DNA of 64,000 nucleotides from Nonomuraea turcica (lineage in GTDB: Bacteria > Actinomycetota > Actinomycetes > Streptosporangiales > Streptosporangiaceae), in the NCBI RefSeq assembly GCF_030718205.1, contig NZ_JAUZQF010000037.1, forward strand, positions 30,548 through 94,547, in the 5' to 3' direction. This document shows, one piece after another, positions 1 to 8,686 of this stretch; the stretch's first letter is position 1; each line of letters opens with the position of its first letter. The position numbers were made by a program, and so were the translations under genes. Below the pieces are notes generated by a model. The model did not search any database. It was not told the origin of the DNA and saw nothing but the letters and a program-made list of their open reading frames with translations.

Positions 1-319
1 CCAGCGGCTGGAGTGGGTACGGGAGCCGGACGGCGTCCTGGTGGCCACCGTCGTGGCCGACGCGTTCTGCCACTCGATGGTGCGGGCGCTGGTCGGCTCC
101 CTGCTGGCGGTCGGTGACGGGCGGCGGCCGGTGGAGTGGCCCGGGGAGGTGCTGACCCGCGCTGTACGGGACTCTGGCGTGCACGTGGCTCCCGCCCGCG
201 GGCTGTGCCTGGAAGAGGTCGGCTACCCGCCGGAGCCTGAGCTCGCCGCGCGGGCCGAGGCCACGAGGCGGGTACGGATGTTGTCACCCCTTGGCGGCGC
301 GGCGCTCGAGGACGAGTGA
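1..319 (+). CDS. truA: tRNA pseudouridine synthase A, C-terminal fragment
   Basis: This is the 3' end of truA; the 5' part lies before the window and the frame is open from base 2. TruA converts uridines 38-40 of the tRNA anticodon arm to pseudouridine. The visible part holds the family's C-terminal signature FCHSMVRALVG, followed by a short tail ending GGAALEDE. The catalytic Asp is in the missing part. Its last 36 bases overlap the 3' end of the opposite-strand gene at 284-2320. Location before rplM-rpsI matches the usual actinobacterial ribosomal-protein neighbourhood. Assignment rests on the conserved motif and the context. Confidence 0.88.
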   Translation, partial: QRLEWVREPDGVLVATVVADAFCHSMVRALVGSLLAVGDGRRPVEWPGEVLTRAVRDSGVHVAPARGLCLEEVGYPPEPELAARAEATRRVRMLSPLGGAALEDE

Positions 320-2320
320 GAGCTGGTCGCGGAACGCGCCGCTGACCTTCGGCAGCGCCTTCTCCTTGGCCGCCGGGGTGTGGCCGTCGGCATGGGTGGC
401 GTAGCTGAAGACGATGTAGCGGCCCCACACCAGGCCGGCCGCGTAGCCGCCGGCGATGTGCACCCGCTCCCCGCCCGACCCGTCCGCTCCGGGCAGGGGC
501 CGGAACCAGACGTTCTTGCCGAGGTCCTTCTCCTGGTCGACGGCCGTGGCCGCGTCCTTGGTCGGGAGCACGGCGATACCCGTGGTGACGGCGTAGCGGC
601 GCTTGTTGTCGACGTATGTGGCGCGTAGGACGCGGCTGCACTTCTGTTCCTTCAGCGCCTCGGCGAAGGCGCCACTGGCGGCCTTGTCGCAGGTCGTCTC
701 CACGCTGGCCTTGACCCTGGTGAACGTGGTGCCCGCCGCGCTGACCTTCTTCTTCGGGAACGCCTCCGACAGCGACAACTTCTGCGGATCGGTCTGCTCG
801 GAATTGAGCACGGACGCGCCGGGCGCCTCGGAGGGCGTGACCGCCGGCTCTTCGGCGGGTGGCGTGGACGGAGTGGCGCTGCCGGGGGCGGCGGCCGTGG
901 TGGGGGTGGGGTTGCTGACGGCCTGCCAGGCGAAGAAACCGCCGGTGGCCACCCCGGCCAGGGCCAGCGCGCCCAGCGTCACCAGGAGGGCTCGTTTGCT
1001 CGTGCCTTGGGCGGCCGGCGGCGGGGGCGGGGTCTGGAACGGCGGTTGTTTGAACGCTCCAGGCGGGAAGGCCGGGCTGCTGCCTTGGGGCTGCGTGGGC
1101 AGGTCGAGCGCGGTCGAAGGCCTCTGGCCCCAGGCCTCCCGGGAGAACGGCAGGTCCGGGAGTTTCTGGGTGACGGGAGAGTGCGGTGGCCAGACCGGTA
1201 CGTCGCCGGGCTCGGCGGGGCGGGCCGTTGCCGGGGTCGGGGCGTTGGGGTCGAACCCGTGGGCGGTGGCGGGGTGGGGCTGGTCCCGCTTGGCCGCCTT
1301 GGGGTCGAAGAACTGCCCTGGGAGCCCGGTCCCGTCGGAGGCCGGTCGGGTGGTGTCCTCGCGGGCGATGGGACGGGTGTCCTCGCGCTCCGGGGCGATG
1401 GGCGCGGCGAGGGGGACGGTGGTCCGCTGCTGGGTGGTCCCCTGCGGTGCGCCCTGGTCCGGCGTGCCTGTCTCCGGTGCGTCGTCGTGTGGCGTGCTGT
1501 GAGCTTCCCTCGGTGTGGTCTGTCCCTCCGTGACGCGTGCCTGCGGGGCGGTCGCCTGGAGGGGGGTCGTCTGAGGGGCGGTTGCCTGAGGCGCGGTTGT
1601 CTGAGGAGCGATTGTCTGAGGGGTGGATGCTTGCGCACCGCCCGGCGCCGCGGCGTCAGGGAGTCCGCTGCCCGGCTGATCGGGTCGCTGCTGGGCGGCT
1701 TCCCGTCGTGCGGCCTCGGGGTCGAAGTAGTGGGCCGGTCGGGTGACGCCGTCCGGCTCGGTGGCGTTGGGGTCGAAGGCGGCAGGGGTGTCCGGCTCGT
1801 CGGCGTCCGGCTCGGCCACCAGCTCGCCCGTGGCGGCCGGCCACGGCGGCAAGGCGTGCGGGTCCGAGACGGGGCCCGGCCACACCGGCATGCCGGCGGC
1901 CGCGGCGGTGAACGCGGGCGGCGGCTCCCACGGCGGCGCGCCCGGCACCACCGGCTCGATCGGCCAGGCCGGCGCCTTCGCGGCCCAGGGGGCGGTGGGT
2001 GGGTCGGCCGTCGGCGGGTGACCGGGGCGGGGATCGGTGTCGGTGTGGTCGGCGAACCAGTCGTAGGGCGCGGCGTCGTCGCCGGGCACCTCCCACGGCT
2101 GCGCGTCCTCACGTATCGGCCCGGGCAGCTCGGGCGCAGGTCCCTTGATCAGGGGGACGACGGACAGCGTCTCGTCGTCGTCCGCCTCCTCGAAAGGCGC
2201 GAACGCCGGTGGAGCGTCTCCCCCGTTGGTCTGGCCGAAGCTCGGCGGTGGCGTCGCAGGTCTGGCCGAGCCGGCGGCCTCCCTGTGATCGTGCTCGGAC
2301 CCGGGTTCCTGACCACGCAT
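284..2320 (-). CDS. Proline-rich single-pass membrane protein with conserved extracytoplasmic domain
   Basis: A 678-residue protein of unknown function. Residues 1 to about 440 are a Pro/Ala/Thr-rich, acidic, low-complexity region with short QTTAPQATAPQ-type repeats near the middle, probably cytoplasmic. One membrane segment lies at about 443-466 (LLVTLGALALAGVATGGFF), then a Thr/Pro linker and a C-terminal domain at about 510-678. That domain contains two cysteines about 17 residues apart (C544, C561) and matches the C-terminal domain of the next gene (2421-3575): both read TDP.....EAF/IF, then C......L...LK..KC..L/VLRA. The two genes are therefore paralogues in tandem. The 3' end overlaps truA in convergent orientation. 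An envelope sensor or scaffold role is possible but not shown. Confidence 0.8.
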   Translation of the reverse strand: MRGQEPGSEHDHREAAGSARPATPPPSFGQTNGGDAPPAFAPFEEADDDETLSVVPLIKGPAPELPGPIREDAQPWEVPGDDAAPYDWFADHTDTDPRPGHPPTADPPTAPWAAKAPAWPIEPVVPGAPPWEPPPAFTAAAAGMPVWPGPVSDPHALPPWPAATGELVAEPDADEPDTPAAFDPNATEPDGVTRPAHYFDPEAARREAAQQRPDQPGSGLPDAAAPGGAQASTPQTIAPQTTAPQATAPQTTPLQATAPQARVTEGQTTPREAHSTPHDDAPETGTPDQGAPQGTTQQRTTVPLAAPIAPEREDTRPIAREDTTRPASDGTGLPGQFFDPKAAKRDQPHPATAHGFDPNAPTPATARPAEPGDVPVWPPHSPVTQKLPDLPFSREAWGQRPSTALDLPTQPQGSSPAFPPGAFKQPPFQTPPPPPAAQGTSKRALLVTLGALALAGVATGGFFAWQAVSNPTPTTAAAPGSATPSTPPAEEPAVTPSEAPGASVLNSEQTDPQKLSLSEAFPKKKVSAAGTTFTRVKASVETTCDKAASGAFAEALKEQKCSRVLRATYVDNKRRYAVTTGIAVLPTKDAATAVDQEKDLGKNVWFRPLPGADGSGGERVHIAGGYAAGLVWGRYIVFSYATHADGHTPAAKEKALPKVSGAFRDQLSLVLERRAAKG

Positions 2321-2420
2321 AGGGCGAGCCTAGCGAGAGTAGCGAGATCGTTATGTCGGTATGAGGGTTCCCAGAAGCATCGGGCATCCCGTTTGGGTGC
2401 TTAAGGCCTGCAAAGCCGGG

Positions 2421-3575
2421 TTACGTCAGCGGGCTGCCGGTCAGCGTACGGTTGTCCAAGGCCTTGAATACGGTGGCCTGGGTGACGTCATCGATGGCCT
2501 GGAAAAGCCGCTTGGAGCCCTTCTTGTCGGGCTTCGTGCCGTCCTTGTTCTGGAACCAGACCATGATCGCGTAGTGGCCGTGCGTCCAGATCTTGGCGCC
2601 GCCGCTGCCCGAGCCGAGGAACTTGGTGACACTGTCCTTACCCGACAGCGGTTTCACGTAGTTCGTCTCGTCGCCGCTCTTGGCGACCTTGCCCGCGGTC
2701 TTGCTGGTCGTGAGGTTGGCCACGCCGACCGTGCCGATCACCTTGCCGTCCTTGTCGCGGAAGCTGGCCCGGACGAGCTGGTTGCACTTGCCGACCTTGA
2801 GCGCCTTCTGCAGCTTGTCGCCCAGGGCGCCGTCAGTGCACTTCTTGTCCTTGCTGGTGATCGTCATCTCGTAGCCCCGGCCGGAGACCGTGAGCTTCTT
2901 CTTCGAACCGAAGATCTCCTTGACCGTGATCGCCTCGGGGTCCGTGGTACGGGACTCCGCGAAGCCGTACTTGCCGGGCGGAACCGACGGCAGTGGCGCT
3001 GACGTCCGGCGGGCGGTGGCGGTCTCGGCGGTGCTGGGGCCGCCGGCGTTCCACATCACCGCGATGCCCCCGCCGAGCAGCCCGAGCACCAGCACGCCGC
3101 CGATCGCGAACCAGAGCGGCGCGCGCGATCGCGGGCCCTCGTCGTACGGACTCCAGCCGATCCTGCTCTGTGGCGCCTTCTCGGCCTCGTCGGCGGGCCC
3201 TTCCTTGCGGGGGGCCGGCCCTTCCTTGCGGGAACGGGAGCGGGAGCGGCGCGAGGTGGGGGCCGTCTCCTCCAGAGGTGCGGCCGGCTCCTGTGGAGCG
3301 CCTCCCGTGCCGGGAGCCTGCGGGGCGCCTCCGAAGCCGCCACCCTGCGGGGCGCCTCCGAAGCCGCCACCCCGCGGGGCGCCTCCGAAGCCGCCACCCT
3401 GCGGAGGGCCTCCGAAGCCGCCACCCTGCGGGGCGCCGCCCGCTCCGTTCGCCGGCGGGGCGCCTCTCATGCCGTCGGCCTGCGGGGCGCCTCCCATGCC
3501 GGACCACGGCGGTGGGTTGCCCATCCCGTAGGGGGCGCTGCCCGTGCCGTTTTCACGTTCCTCGGGAAAAGCCAT
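2421..3575 (-). CDS. Gly/Pro-repeat single-pass membrane protein, paralogue of the neighbouring gene
   Basis: A 384-residue protein of unknown function. The N-terminus has five 9-residue GGAPQGGGF-type repeats (residues 47-91), then an Arg/Ser and Lys-rich stretch, one membrane segment at about 153-175 (LWFAIGGVLVLGLLGGGIAV), and an extracytoplasmic domain at about 205-384 that contains C246 and C264. The cysteine spacing and surrounding residues match the 284-2320 product. It lies 100 bases upstream of that gene on the same strand, so the pair may be cotranscribed. The N-terminal tails differ completely while the C-terminal domain is kept, which suggests the outer domain is the functional core. 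Confidence 0.8.
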   Translation of the reverse strand: MAFPEERENGTGSAPYGMGNPPPWSGMGGAPQADGMRGAPPANGAGGAPQGGGFGGPPQGGGFGGAPRGGGFGGAPQGGGFGGAPQAPGTGGAPQEPAAPLEETAPTSRRSRSRSRKEGPAPRKEGPADEAEKAPQSRIGWSPYDEGPRSRAPLWFAIGGVLVLGLLGGGIAVMWNAGGPSTAETATARRTSAPLPSVPPGKYGFAESRTTDPEAITVKEIFGSKKKLTVSGRGYEMTITSKDKKCTDGALGDKLQKALKVGKCNQLVRASFRDKDGKVIGTVGVANLTTSKTAGKVAKSGDETNYVKPLSGKDSVTKFLGSGSGGAKIWTHGHYAIMVWFQNKDGTKPDKKGSKRLFQAIDDVTQATVFKALDNRTLTGSPLT

Positions 3576-3599
3576 GCGGCGACATTACCGTGATGAGCG

Positions 3600-4367
3600 T
3601 CATTGGGTTCCGAAGTCCTGAGTCCACCATGGGCCGTTCGGGCCGGAGGCGACGCCGACGCCGATGGCCTTCAACCGGCAGTTCAGGAGGTTCTTGCGGT
3701 GGTCGGGGCTGGCGAGCCACCCTTGCACCGCCTCGTTGGGGCTGCTGTATCCGGCGCCGATGTTCTCGGCGGCGCCGTAGCGGTATCCGGCGCGCTCCAT
3801 GCGGTCCCACGGGGAGGCGCCGTCGGGGGAGTTGTGCGTGAGCTGCCCCATCCTGGCCATCTCCAGCGAGTGCGTACGCGCCGAGCGCATGAGCCCTTGG
3901 TCGACCCTGAGCGGCCCGCAGCCGTGCTGGGACCTGGCCCTGTTGGTGAGGGACACGACCTTGGACGCCATGCCGGGGATCACCGCGACGGACGGCTGCT
4001 CACCGGTGAACGTCTGGGTGGGGTCGTCCTGGGAGTCGTAGCCGGGGATCTGGCCGTCGGACGTCCTGCCGGTGGGCTTCGGCGTGCCCGCGCCACGCGG
4101 GACCTTCGTGGTCGTGACCTCTCGTGGCACGCTCTCCAGCTGCTGCAGCGCCTTCTTCGCCGTCGTCGGCGCGGGGTTGGCCGTGGCGGCGGCGGGCGGG
4201 GCGGTCCCGTTGAGGTAGATGTGCGGGTTCGGCTCGGAGTCGTCGGTCAGCCGGCCGATCAGCACGCCGGTGAACAGGACCGCCGCCATGAGGCAGGTCA
4301 ACACACCCAGATGACTCCGGCGCCGAGCGCCCCGCTGGGTTGGCCGGGTGTGAGAGTTCTGCCGCAT
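3600..4367 (-). CDS. CAP-domain (SCP/PR1, YkwD-like) membrane-anchored protein
   Basis: A 255-residue protein with an N-terminal membrane segment (residues 19-40, LGVLTCLMAAVLFTGVLIG), a Pro/Thr-rich linker and a C-terminal CAP domain of about 115 residues. Domain hallmarks are visible: VVSLTNRARSQHGCGPL at the start, SLEMARMGQLTHNSP, the AENIGAGY motif and SPDHRKNLLNCRLKAIGVG, ending WWTQDFGTQ. Bacterial YkwD-type CAP proteins are secreted or anchored; their biochemical role is poorly known. It lies 24 bases upstream of the second Pro/Gly-rich membrane protein on the same strand, so it may belong to the same envelope operon. Family call firm, function open. Confidence 0.88.
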   Translation of the reverse strand: MRQNSHTRPTQRGARRRSHLGVLTCLMAAVLFTGVLIGRLTDDSEPNPHIYLNGTAPPAAATANPAPTTAKKALQQLESVPREVTTTKVPRGAGTPKPTGRTSDGQIPGYDSQDDPTQTFTGEQPSVAVIPGMASKVVSLTNRARSQHGCGPLRVDQGLMRSARTHSLEMARMGQLTHNSPDGASPWDRMERAGYRYGAAENIGAGYSSPNEAVQGWLASPDHRKNLLNCRLKAIGVGVASGPNGPWWTQDFGTQ

Positions 4368-4474
4368 ACCGCTGACAACGATAGAGATGTCGGGTCCTGG
4401 GAAAGAAGGGGTCCCAGGGAAACGAAATCGAACCGTTCTGCGGTCGGGTAGACTCGTGCGAGGTTACCGGTCTT

Positions 4475-4504
4475 TTGACCAGCACGCCTGTGGGCGGGTA
4501 GCCT
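4475..4504 (+). promoter_or_regulatory. Predicted sigma-HrdB-type promoter of rplM-rpsI
   Basis: TTGACC at 4475-4480, an 18-bp spacer and TAGCCT at 4499-4504 resemble a housekeeping promoter. It would start transcription near 4511 and leave a leader of about 165 nt before the rplM GTG. A second possible -10 (TAGACT, 4449-4454 region) lies upstream. Sequence match only. Confidence 0.5.
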
Positions 4505-4624
4505 AATCGTTCGTTGTGTGCATAGGTCCAGCGCGACCAATGCGCGGCGCGTCCGGCGTCATCTCCCGTAGCGAGGAGACGGAAGGTCCGGGCTGCCGTG
4601 TGCCCGCACCGACCGACCAATGTA

Positions 4625-4642
4625 GCTGTCGCATCCGACAGC
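4625..4642 (+). promoter_or_regulatory. Hairpin in the rplM leader
   Basis: GCTGTCG (4625-4631), loop CATC, CGACAGC (4636-4642): a perfect 7-bp stem with a tetraloop, ending about 18 bases before the rplM ribosome-binding site AAGAAGG (4661-4667). Ribosomal-protein leaders often carry autoregulatory structures; whether this one binds L13 is unknown. Confidence 0.4.
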
Positions 4643-4675
4643 GCCGAAGACGCGAGCATAAAGAAGGCTACGACC

Positions 4676-5119
4676 GTGCGCACGTACTCACCGAAGCCCG
4701 CCGACGTCCAGCGTCAGTGGTACGTCATCGACGCGACCGATGTCGTGCTGGGCCGGCTGGCCAGCCACGTCGCGACCCTGCTCCGCGGCAAGCACAAGCC
4801 GATCTTTGCCAACCACGTCGACACCGGTGACTTCGTCATCGTCATCAACGCGGACAAGATCGTGCTGAGTGGCAACAAGCTTGAGCAGAAGAAGGCCTAC
4901 CGCCACTCGGGCTACCCGGGCGGTCTGCGTTCCGTCTCGTACGGCGAGCTCATGGAGAAGCGGCCGGACAAGGCCGTCGAGAAGGCCGTCAAGGGCATGT
5001 TGCCCAAGAACTCCCTCGGCCGGAAGATGATCAAGAAGCTGAAGGTCTACGCGGGTTCCGAGCACCCGCACCAGGCCCAGCAGCCGGTGCCGTTCCAGAT
5101 CACCCAGATCGCCCAGTAG
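4676..5119 (+). CDS. rplM: 50S ribosomal protein L13
   Basis: L13 of the large ribosomal subunit, 147 residues, the usual length. Recognised by RQWYVIDATDVVLGRLAS near the N-terminus, YRHSGYPGGLRSVSYGEL, KGMLPKNSLGRKM and KVYAGSEHPHQAQQP. The GTG at 4676 is chosen because AAGAAGG lies 8 bases upstream and the product then begins MRTYSPKPADVQ as in relatives; the frame is open further 5' but that stretch is not L13-like. rpsI follows after 26 bases, the universal L13-S9 operon. Confidence 0.98.
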   Translation: MRTYSPKPADVQRQWYVIDATDVVLGRLASHVATLLRGKHKPIFANHVDTGDFVIVINADKIVLSGNKLEQKKAYRHSGYPGGLRSVSYGELMEKRPDKAVEKAVKGMLPKNSLGRKMIKKLKVYAGSEHPHQAQQPVPFQITQIAQ

Positions 5120-5145
5120 TAGTTCGAAAGAGTTAGAGGAGAACC

Positions 5146-5667
5146 GTGGCTGAGCCCACCGGTGTCGAGACGGCCGTCGAGGCCGAGCTGGAGGACATCT
5201 CCAGCGAGGACTTCCCGTCCGAGTACACCACTGAGTCCGCCGCCAGCGCCGAGGCGCCCGTGCGTAAGCCCGTCACGACGGGCAACTCGTACGGCACCGG
5301 CCGCCGCAAGGAGGCGATCGCCCGCGTGCGCATCGTCCCCGGCACCGGCAAGTGGACGATCAACGGTCGTTCGCTGGACGCTTACTTCCCGAACAAGGTC
5401 CACCAGCAGATCGTCAACGAGCCCTTCGTGGTGCTCGGCGCCGAGGAGGCGTTCGACGTCATCGCGCGCATCGACGGCGGTGGCGTGACCGGACAGGCCG
5501 GCGCGCTGCGCATGGGCCTGTCCCGGGCCCTGTCGATCCTGGACGTCGAAGTCAACCGCCCGCCGCTGAAGAAGGCCGGCTTCCTCACCCGTGACGCCCG
5601 CGCCACGGAGCGGAAGAAGTACGGCCTCAAGAAGGCCCGTAAGGCTCCGCAGTACAGCAAGCGCTAA
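5146..5667 (+). CDS. rpsI: 30S ribosomal protein S9
   Basis: S9 of the small subunit, 173 residues. The first 45 or so residues are an acidic extension typical of actinobacterial S9; the conserved core starts at YGTGRRKEAIARVRI and ends with the basic tail KKARKAPQYSKR, whose last residues reach the ribosomal P site. GTG start at 5146 is preceded by AGAGGAGA. Cotranscribed with rplM. The TTG start of glmM follows 2 bases after the stop, so glmM is probably translated from the same messenger. Confidence 0.98.
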   Translation: MAEPTGVETAVEAELEDISSEDFPSEYTTESAASAEAPVRKPVTTGNSYGTGRRKEAIARVRIVPGTGKWTINGRSLDAYFPNKVHQQIVNEPFVVLGAEEAFDVIARIDGGGVTGQAGALRMGLSRALSILDVEVNRPPLKKAGFLTRDARATERKKYGLKKARKAPQYSKR

Positions 5668-5669
5668 CG

Positions 5670-7019
5670 TTGGCGCGCCTTTTCGGCACCGACGGGGTAC
5701 GCGGGGTCGCTGGCCGCGACCTCACGGCCGAGCTCGCCATGGACCTGTCCGTGGCAGCGGCCCACGTCCTCGGCGATGCAGGCGCGTTCGCCGCCACCGG
5801 ACGCCGTCCGGTGGCGGTCGTAGGCCGGGACCCGCGTGCCTCGGGAGAGTTTCTCGAGGCCGCCGTGGTCGCCGGCCTTGCGGCGTCCGGAGTGGATGTG
5901 CTGCGCCTCGGCGTGCTGCCCACCCCGGCCGTCGCCCACCTCACGGCCGCGCTTGGCGCCGACCTCGGCGTCATGTTGTCGGCGTCGCACAACCCGGCGC
6001 CGGACAACGGCATCAAGTTCCTGGCCCGTGGCGGCTTCAAGCTGTCCGACGCGGTCGAGGACGAGATCGAGCGCAGGCTCGGCGAGGAGTGGAGCTTCCC
6101 GATCGGCTCCGGCGTGGGCCGGGTGCGGGACGCGTACGGCGAGGCCGACCGCTACATCTCGCACGTGCTGACCACGATGAGCGCCGCACTCGACGGCCTC
6201 AACGTCGTGGTCGACTGCGCTCACGGGGCCGCTCACATGGTGGCTCCCGAGGCGCTGGTCCGCGCGGGCGCCAGGGTCGAGGCCATCGGCGCCCGGCCGG
6301 ACGGCCTCAACATCAACGCCAGCCACGGCTCCACCCACCTGGACAAGCTCCAGCAGGTGGTCATCTCGCGCGGGGCGGACCTGGGCGTGGCCTACGACGG
6401 CGACGCCGACCGCTGCCTGGCGGTCGACCACACGGGCGCGATCATCGACGGCGACCACATCATGGCCGTCCTCGCGGCCGCCATGCACGGCGAAGGGTTA
6501 CTGGCCAAGGACACCGTGGTCGCGACCGTCATGTCCAACCTGGGCTTCAAGCTGGCGATGCGCGAGGCGGGCATCACCGTGGTGGAGACCGCGGTGGGCG
6601 ACCGCTACGTGCTCGAACGCATGAAGTCCGACGGCTACAACCTGGGCGGCGAGCAGTCGGGCCACGTCATTATGCTGGACCACGCCACCACCGGCGACGG
6701 CCTGCTCACCTCGCTCCACCTGCTGGGCGTGGTGGCCAAGTCAGGCGTGCCGCTGAAGGAGCTGGCCTCGGTGATGACGCCGCTGCCGCAGATCCTGATC
6801 AACGTCAAGGACGTGGACAAGGACAAGGCCTCCGTGCCCGAGCTCGCCGAAGCGGTTGCTCTGGCCGAGGCGGAGCTGGGCGAGACGGGCCGGGTCCTGA
6901 TCCGGCCGAGCGGCACCGAGCCCATGATCCGTGTCATGGTCGAGGCCGCGTCGGAGGAGCACGCCACCCAGGTGGCGAGCCACCTCGCGGACGTGGTCCG
7001 CAAGGCCTGCGCTTCCTGA
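5670..7019 (+). CDS. glmM: Phosphoglucosamine mutase
   Basis: Converts glucosamine-6-phosphate to glucosamine-1-phosphate, the step leading to UDP-GlcNAc for peptidoglycan. 449 residues, full length. MARLFGTDGVRGVAG at the N-terminus, the phosphoserine loop SASHNPAPDNGIK (active Ser about 106), the metal loop AYDGDADRCLA and the substrate-binding RPSGTEPMIRVMVE near the C-terminus are all present. The start is TTG at 5670, the only start that gives the family N-terminus; it lies 2 bases after the rpsI stop, suggesting translational coupling. A strong terminator overlaps the stop codon. Confidence 0.98.
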   Translation: MARLFGTDGVRGVAGRDLTAELAMDLSVAAAHVLGDAGAFAATGRRPVAVVGRDPRASGEFLEAAVVAGLAASGVDVLRLGVLPTPAVAHLTAALGADLGVMLSASHNPAPDNGIKFLARGGFKLSDAVEDEIERRLGEEWSFPIGSGVGRVRDAYGEADRYISHVLTTMSAALDGLNVVVDCAHGAAHMVAPEALVRAGARVEAIGARPDGLNINASHGSTHLDKLQQVVISRGADLGVAYDGDADRCLAVDHTGAIIDGDHIMAVLAAAMHGEGLLAKDTVVATVMSNLGFKLAMREAGITVVETAVGDRYVLERMKSDGYNLGGEQSGHVIMLDHATTGDGLLTSLHLLGVVAKSGVPLKELASVMTPLPQILINVKDVDKDKASVPELAEAVALAEAELGETGRVLIRPSGTEPMIRVMVEAASEEHATQVASHLADVVRKACAS

Positions 7020-7060
7020 TCGGGTACGGCACGTTTGACGTGCCGTACCCGATCTTTTTT
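7018..7060 (+). terminator. Strong intrinsic terminator after glmM
   Basis: A perfect 16-bp stem, 7018-7033 paired with 7039-7054, with a 5-base loop (TTTGA), followed by TTTTTT. It begins inside the glmM stop codon and abuts the stop of the convergent ABC permease gene at 7059, so it may also act on the opposite strand. Confidence 0.9.
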
Positions 7061-7772
7061 ATTCGTCGCCCGTGAGTGAGAAGGCCCGCAGGCGCTGGCC
7101 TGCCCAGAAGACGCCGCCGATGGTCAGGATGATCAGGGCTGGGACGGCGAAGCTCAGCGTGACGTCTGCCTTGAGGAACGGCGTGGCCGAGATCTGGTCG
7201 GCGATCGTCGTGCCCCATTGCTGGATCGAGAACTTCCGCGCCCCCGTGATGAAGCCGCCCACCACGGTCTCCCACACCAGGGCGTAGATGACGCCGATCG
7301 TGACCGCGTGCCGGGTGACGACGCCCAGCAGCAGGAAGACGGCGGCGTAGGCGATGCCGGCCACCAGGGCGCCCAGTGCGAAGCCAGCGGCGATACCGTC
7401 CTCGGTGCCGATGAGCAGCCAGGCCGCGAAGTATGTCGGCACGGCGCCGAACAAGGCCAGCACCGAGGCCGCCACCAGGAACTTCGTCTGGATGATCAGT
7501 GGGCGGGAGATCGGCTTGGACATCAGGTGGATGATCGTGCCGTCGTCGATCTCCGGGGCGATGACCCCGGTGCCCGCGATCACGCCGAGCAGTGGCAGCA
7601 CGGTGCCGATGGAGAATTTCATGAGCACCACGGCTGTGTCCTGGTCGCCCTCGCCGAGGAGGCGGAACAACACGGCCAGGCCGACCAGAGCCAGGGGCAG
7701 CAGCAGGAGCAGGATGATCCTGCGACGGCCCAGCAGAGCGCGGTAAGTGATGCCCGCGACCACTGTATTCAT
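7059..7772 (-). CDS. ABC-2 type transporter permease
   Basis: A 237-residue membrane protein with about six hydrophobic segments, beginning after MNTVVAGITYRALLGRRR. It is the last gene of a four-gene operon of two ATPase/permease pairs. Its ATG overlaps the upstream ATPase stop by one base (TGATG), a sign of translational coupling and of partnership with that ATPase. ABC-2 permeases export drugs, lipids or polysaccharides, or act in stress response; the substrate cannot be told. Family from topology and context. Confidence 0.85.
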   Translation of the reverse strand: MNTVVAGITYRALLGRRRIILLLLLPLALVGLAVLFRLLGEGDQDTAVVLMKFSIGTVLPLLGVIAGTGVIAPEIDDGTIIHLMSKPISRPLIIQTKFLVAASVLALFGAVPTYFAAWLLIGTEDGIAAGFALGALVAGIAYAAVFLLLGVVTRHAVTIGVIYALVWETVVGGFITGARKFSIQQWGTTIADQISATPFLKADVTLSFAVPALIILTIGGVFWAGQRLRAFSLTGDE

Positions 7773-8686
7773 CAGGTGCTCCGGTTGATCAGGTAGGAGA
7801 AGACGCTCTCCAGGTCCTCGTCCGCCGGGGAGACCTGGTGCAGGCGTACGCCTTCCGCCTGGGCGAGCTTGGGCAGGAGCCGGGCGAAGCGGCGGAACTC
7901 GGTGGCCTGGACCTCCAGGCCGTCGGGGCGGAGCGTGATGCCTCCGGCCGAGTGGTCGCGGATGAGTGCGGCGGCGAGTTTCCTGTCGTCGCTCGAACGG
8001 ATCATGAACAGGTGGGGCCGATCCGTCATCAGCCGCCTGATCTCGCGGAAGTTGCCCGACGCCGCGTGCCGCCCCGCCACCAGCACCTCGATGTGCTGGG
8101 CGACCCGCTCCACCTCCTCCAGGATGTGGGAGCTGAACAGGATGGTCTTGCCGGCCGTGCCCATGGCGCGGATCAGGTCCATCAGGTGGAGGCGCTGGCG
8201 CGGGTCCATGCCGTTGAACGGCTCGTCGAGCAGGAGCACCGGCGGGTCATGGACGAGCGCCGCGGCCACCTTGACGCGCTGGCGCATGCCCTTCGAGTAC
8301 GTCTCCACGCGGCGGTCCTTCGGCTCCTCCATCTCCACCGTGGCCAGGGCTTTGCGGGCGGCCTCGACCGGGTCGGGGAGCCCGTGGAGGCGCGCGGCCG
8401 ACAGCACGAACTGCCAGCCGGTCAGGAACCCATACACGCCCTCCCGTTCCGGGACCAGGCCGATATTTCGGTAGATGTGGTGGTTCTTCCAGACTGTGGT
8501 GCCGTCGAGCGTCACCGTGCCGCCTGACGGGGACAAGAAGCCGGCCATCATGTGCAGGAGCGTCGACTTGCCCGCGCCGTTGGGCCCAAGCAGGCCGGTG
8601 ACGCCGGGGCCGATCGTCATCGTCACGTCGTTGACCGCCACCACGTTGCCGTACCAGCGGGACACCTGCGAGAGCTCGATCTTCAT
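7772..8686 (-). CDS. ABC transporter ATP-binding protein
   Basis: A 304-residue ATPase starting MKIELSQVSRWYGNVVAV. Walker A GPNGAGKST, signature-type YSKGMRQRVKVA and Walker B VLLLDEPFNGMDP are visible; the last 80 residues form a short C-terminal extension. The ATG at 8686 is chosen because it gives the family N-terminus and overlaps the stop of the upstream permease by four bases (ATGA). It pairs with the permease at 7059-7772. The open frame continues upstream only as an overlap with the permease gene. Confidence 0.93.
   Translation of the reverse strand: MKIELSQVSRWYGNVVAVNDVTMTIGPGVTGLLGPNGAGKSTLLHMMAGFLSPSGGTVTLDGTTVWKNHHIYRNIGLVPEREGVYGFLTGWQFVLSAARLHGLPDPVEAARKALATVEMEEPKDRRVETYSKGMRQRVKVAAALVHDPPVLLLDEPFNGMDPRQRLHLMDLIRAMGTAGKTILFSSHILEEVERVAQHIEVLVAGRHAASGNFREIRRLMTDRPHLFMIRSSDDRKLAAALIRDHSAGGITLRPDGLEVQATEFRRFARLLPKLAQAEGVRLHQVSPADEDLESVFSYLINRST

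Noticed and set aside
1007..2404. 465-codon plus-strand frame opposite the proline-rich membrane protein
   Set aside because: Arg/Gly-rich translation without motifs. The minus-strand frame has a membrane segment and a paralogue.
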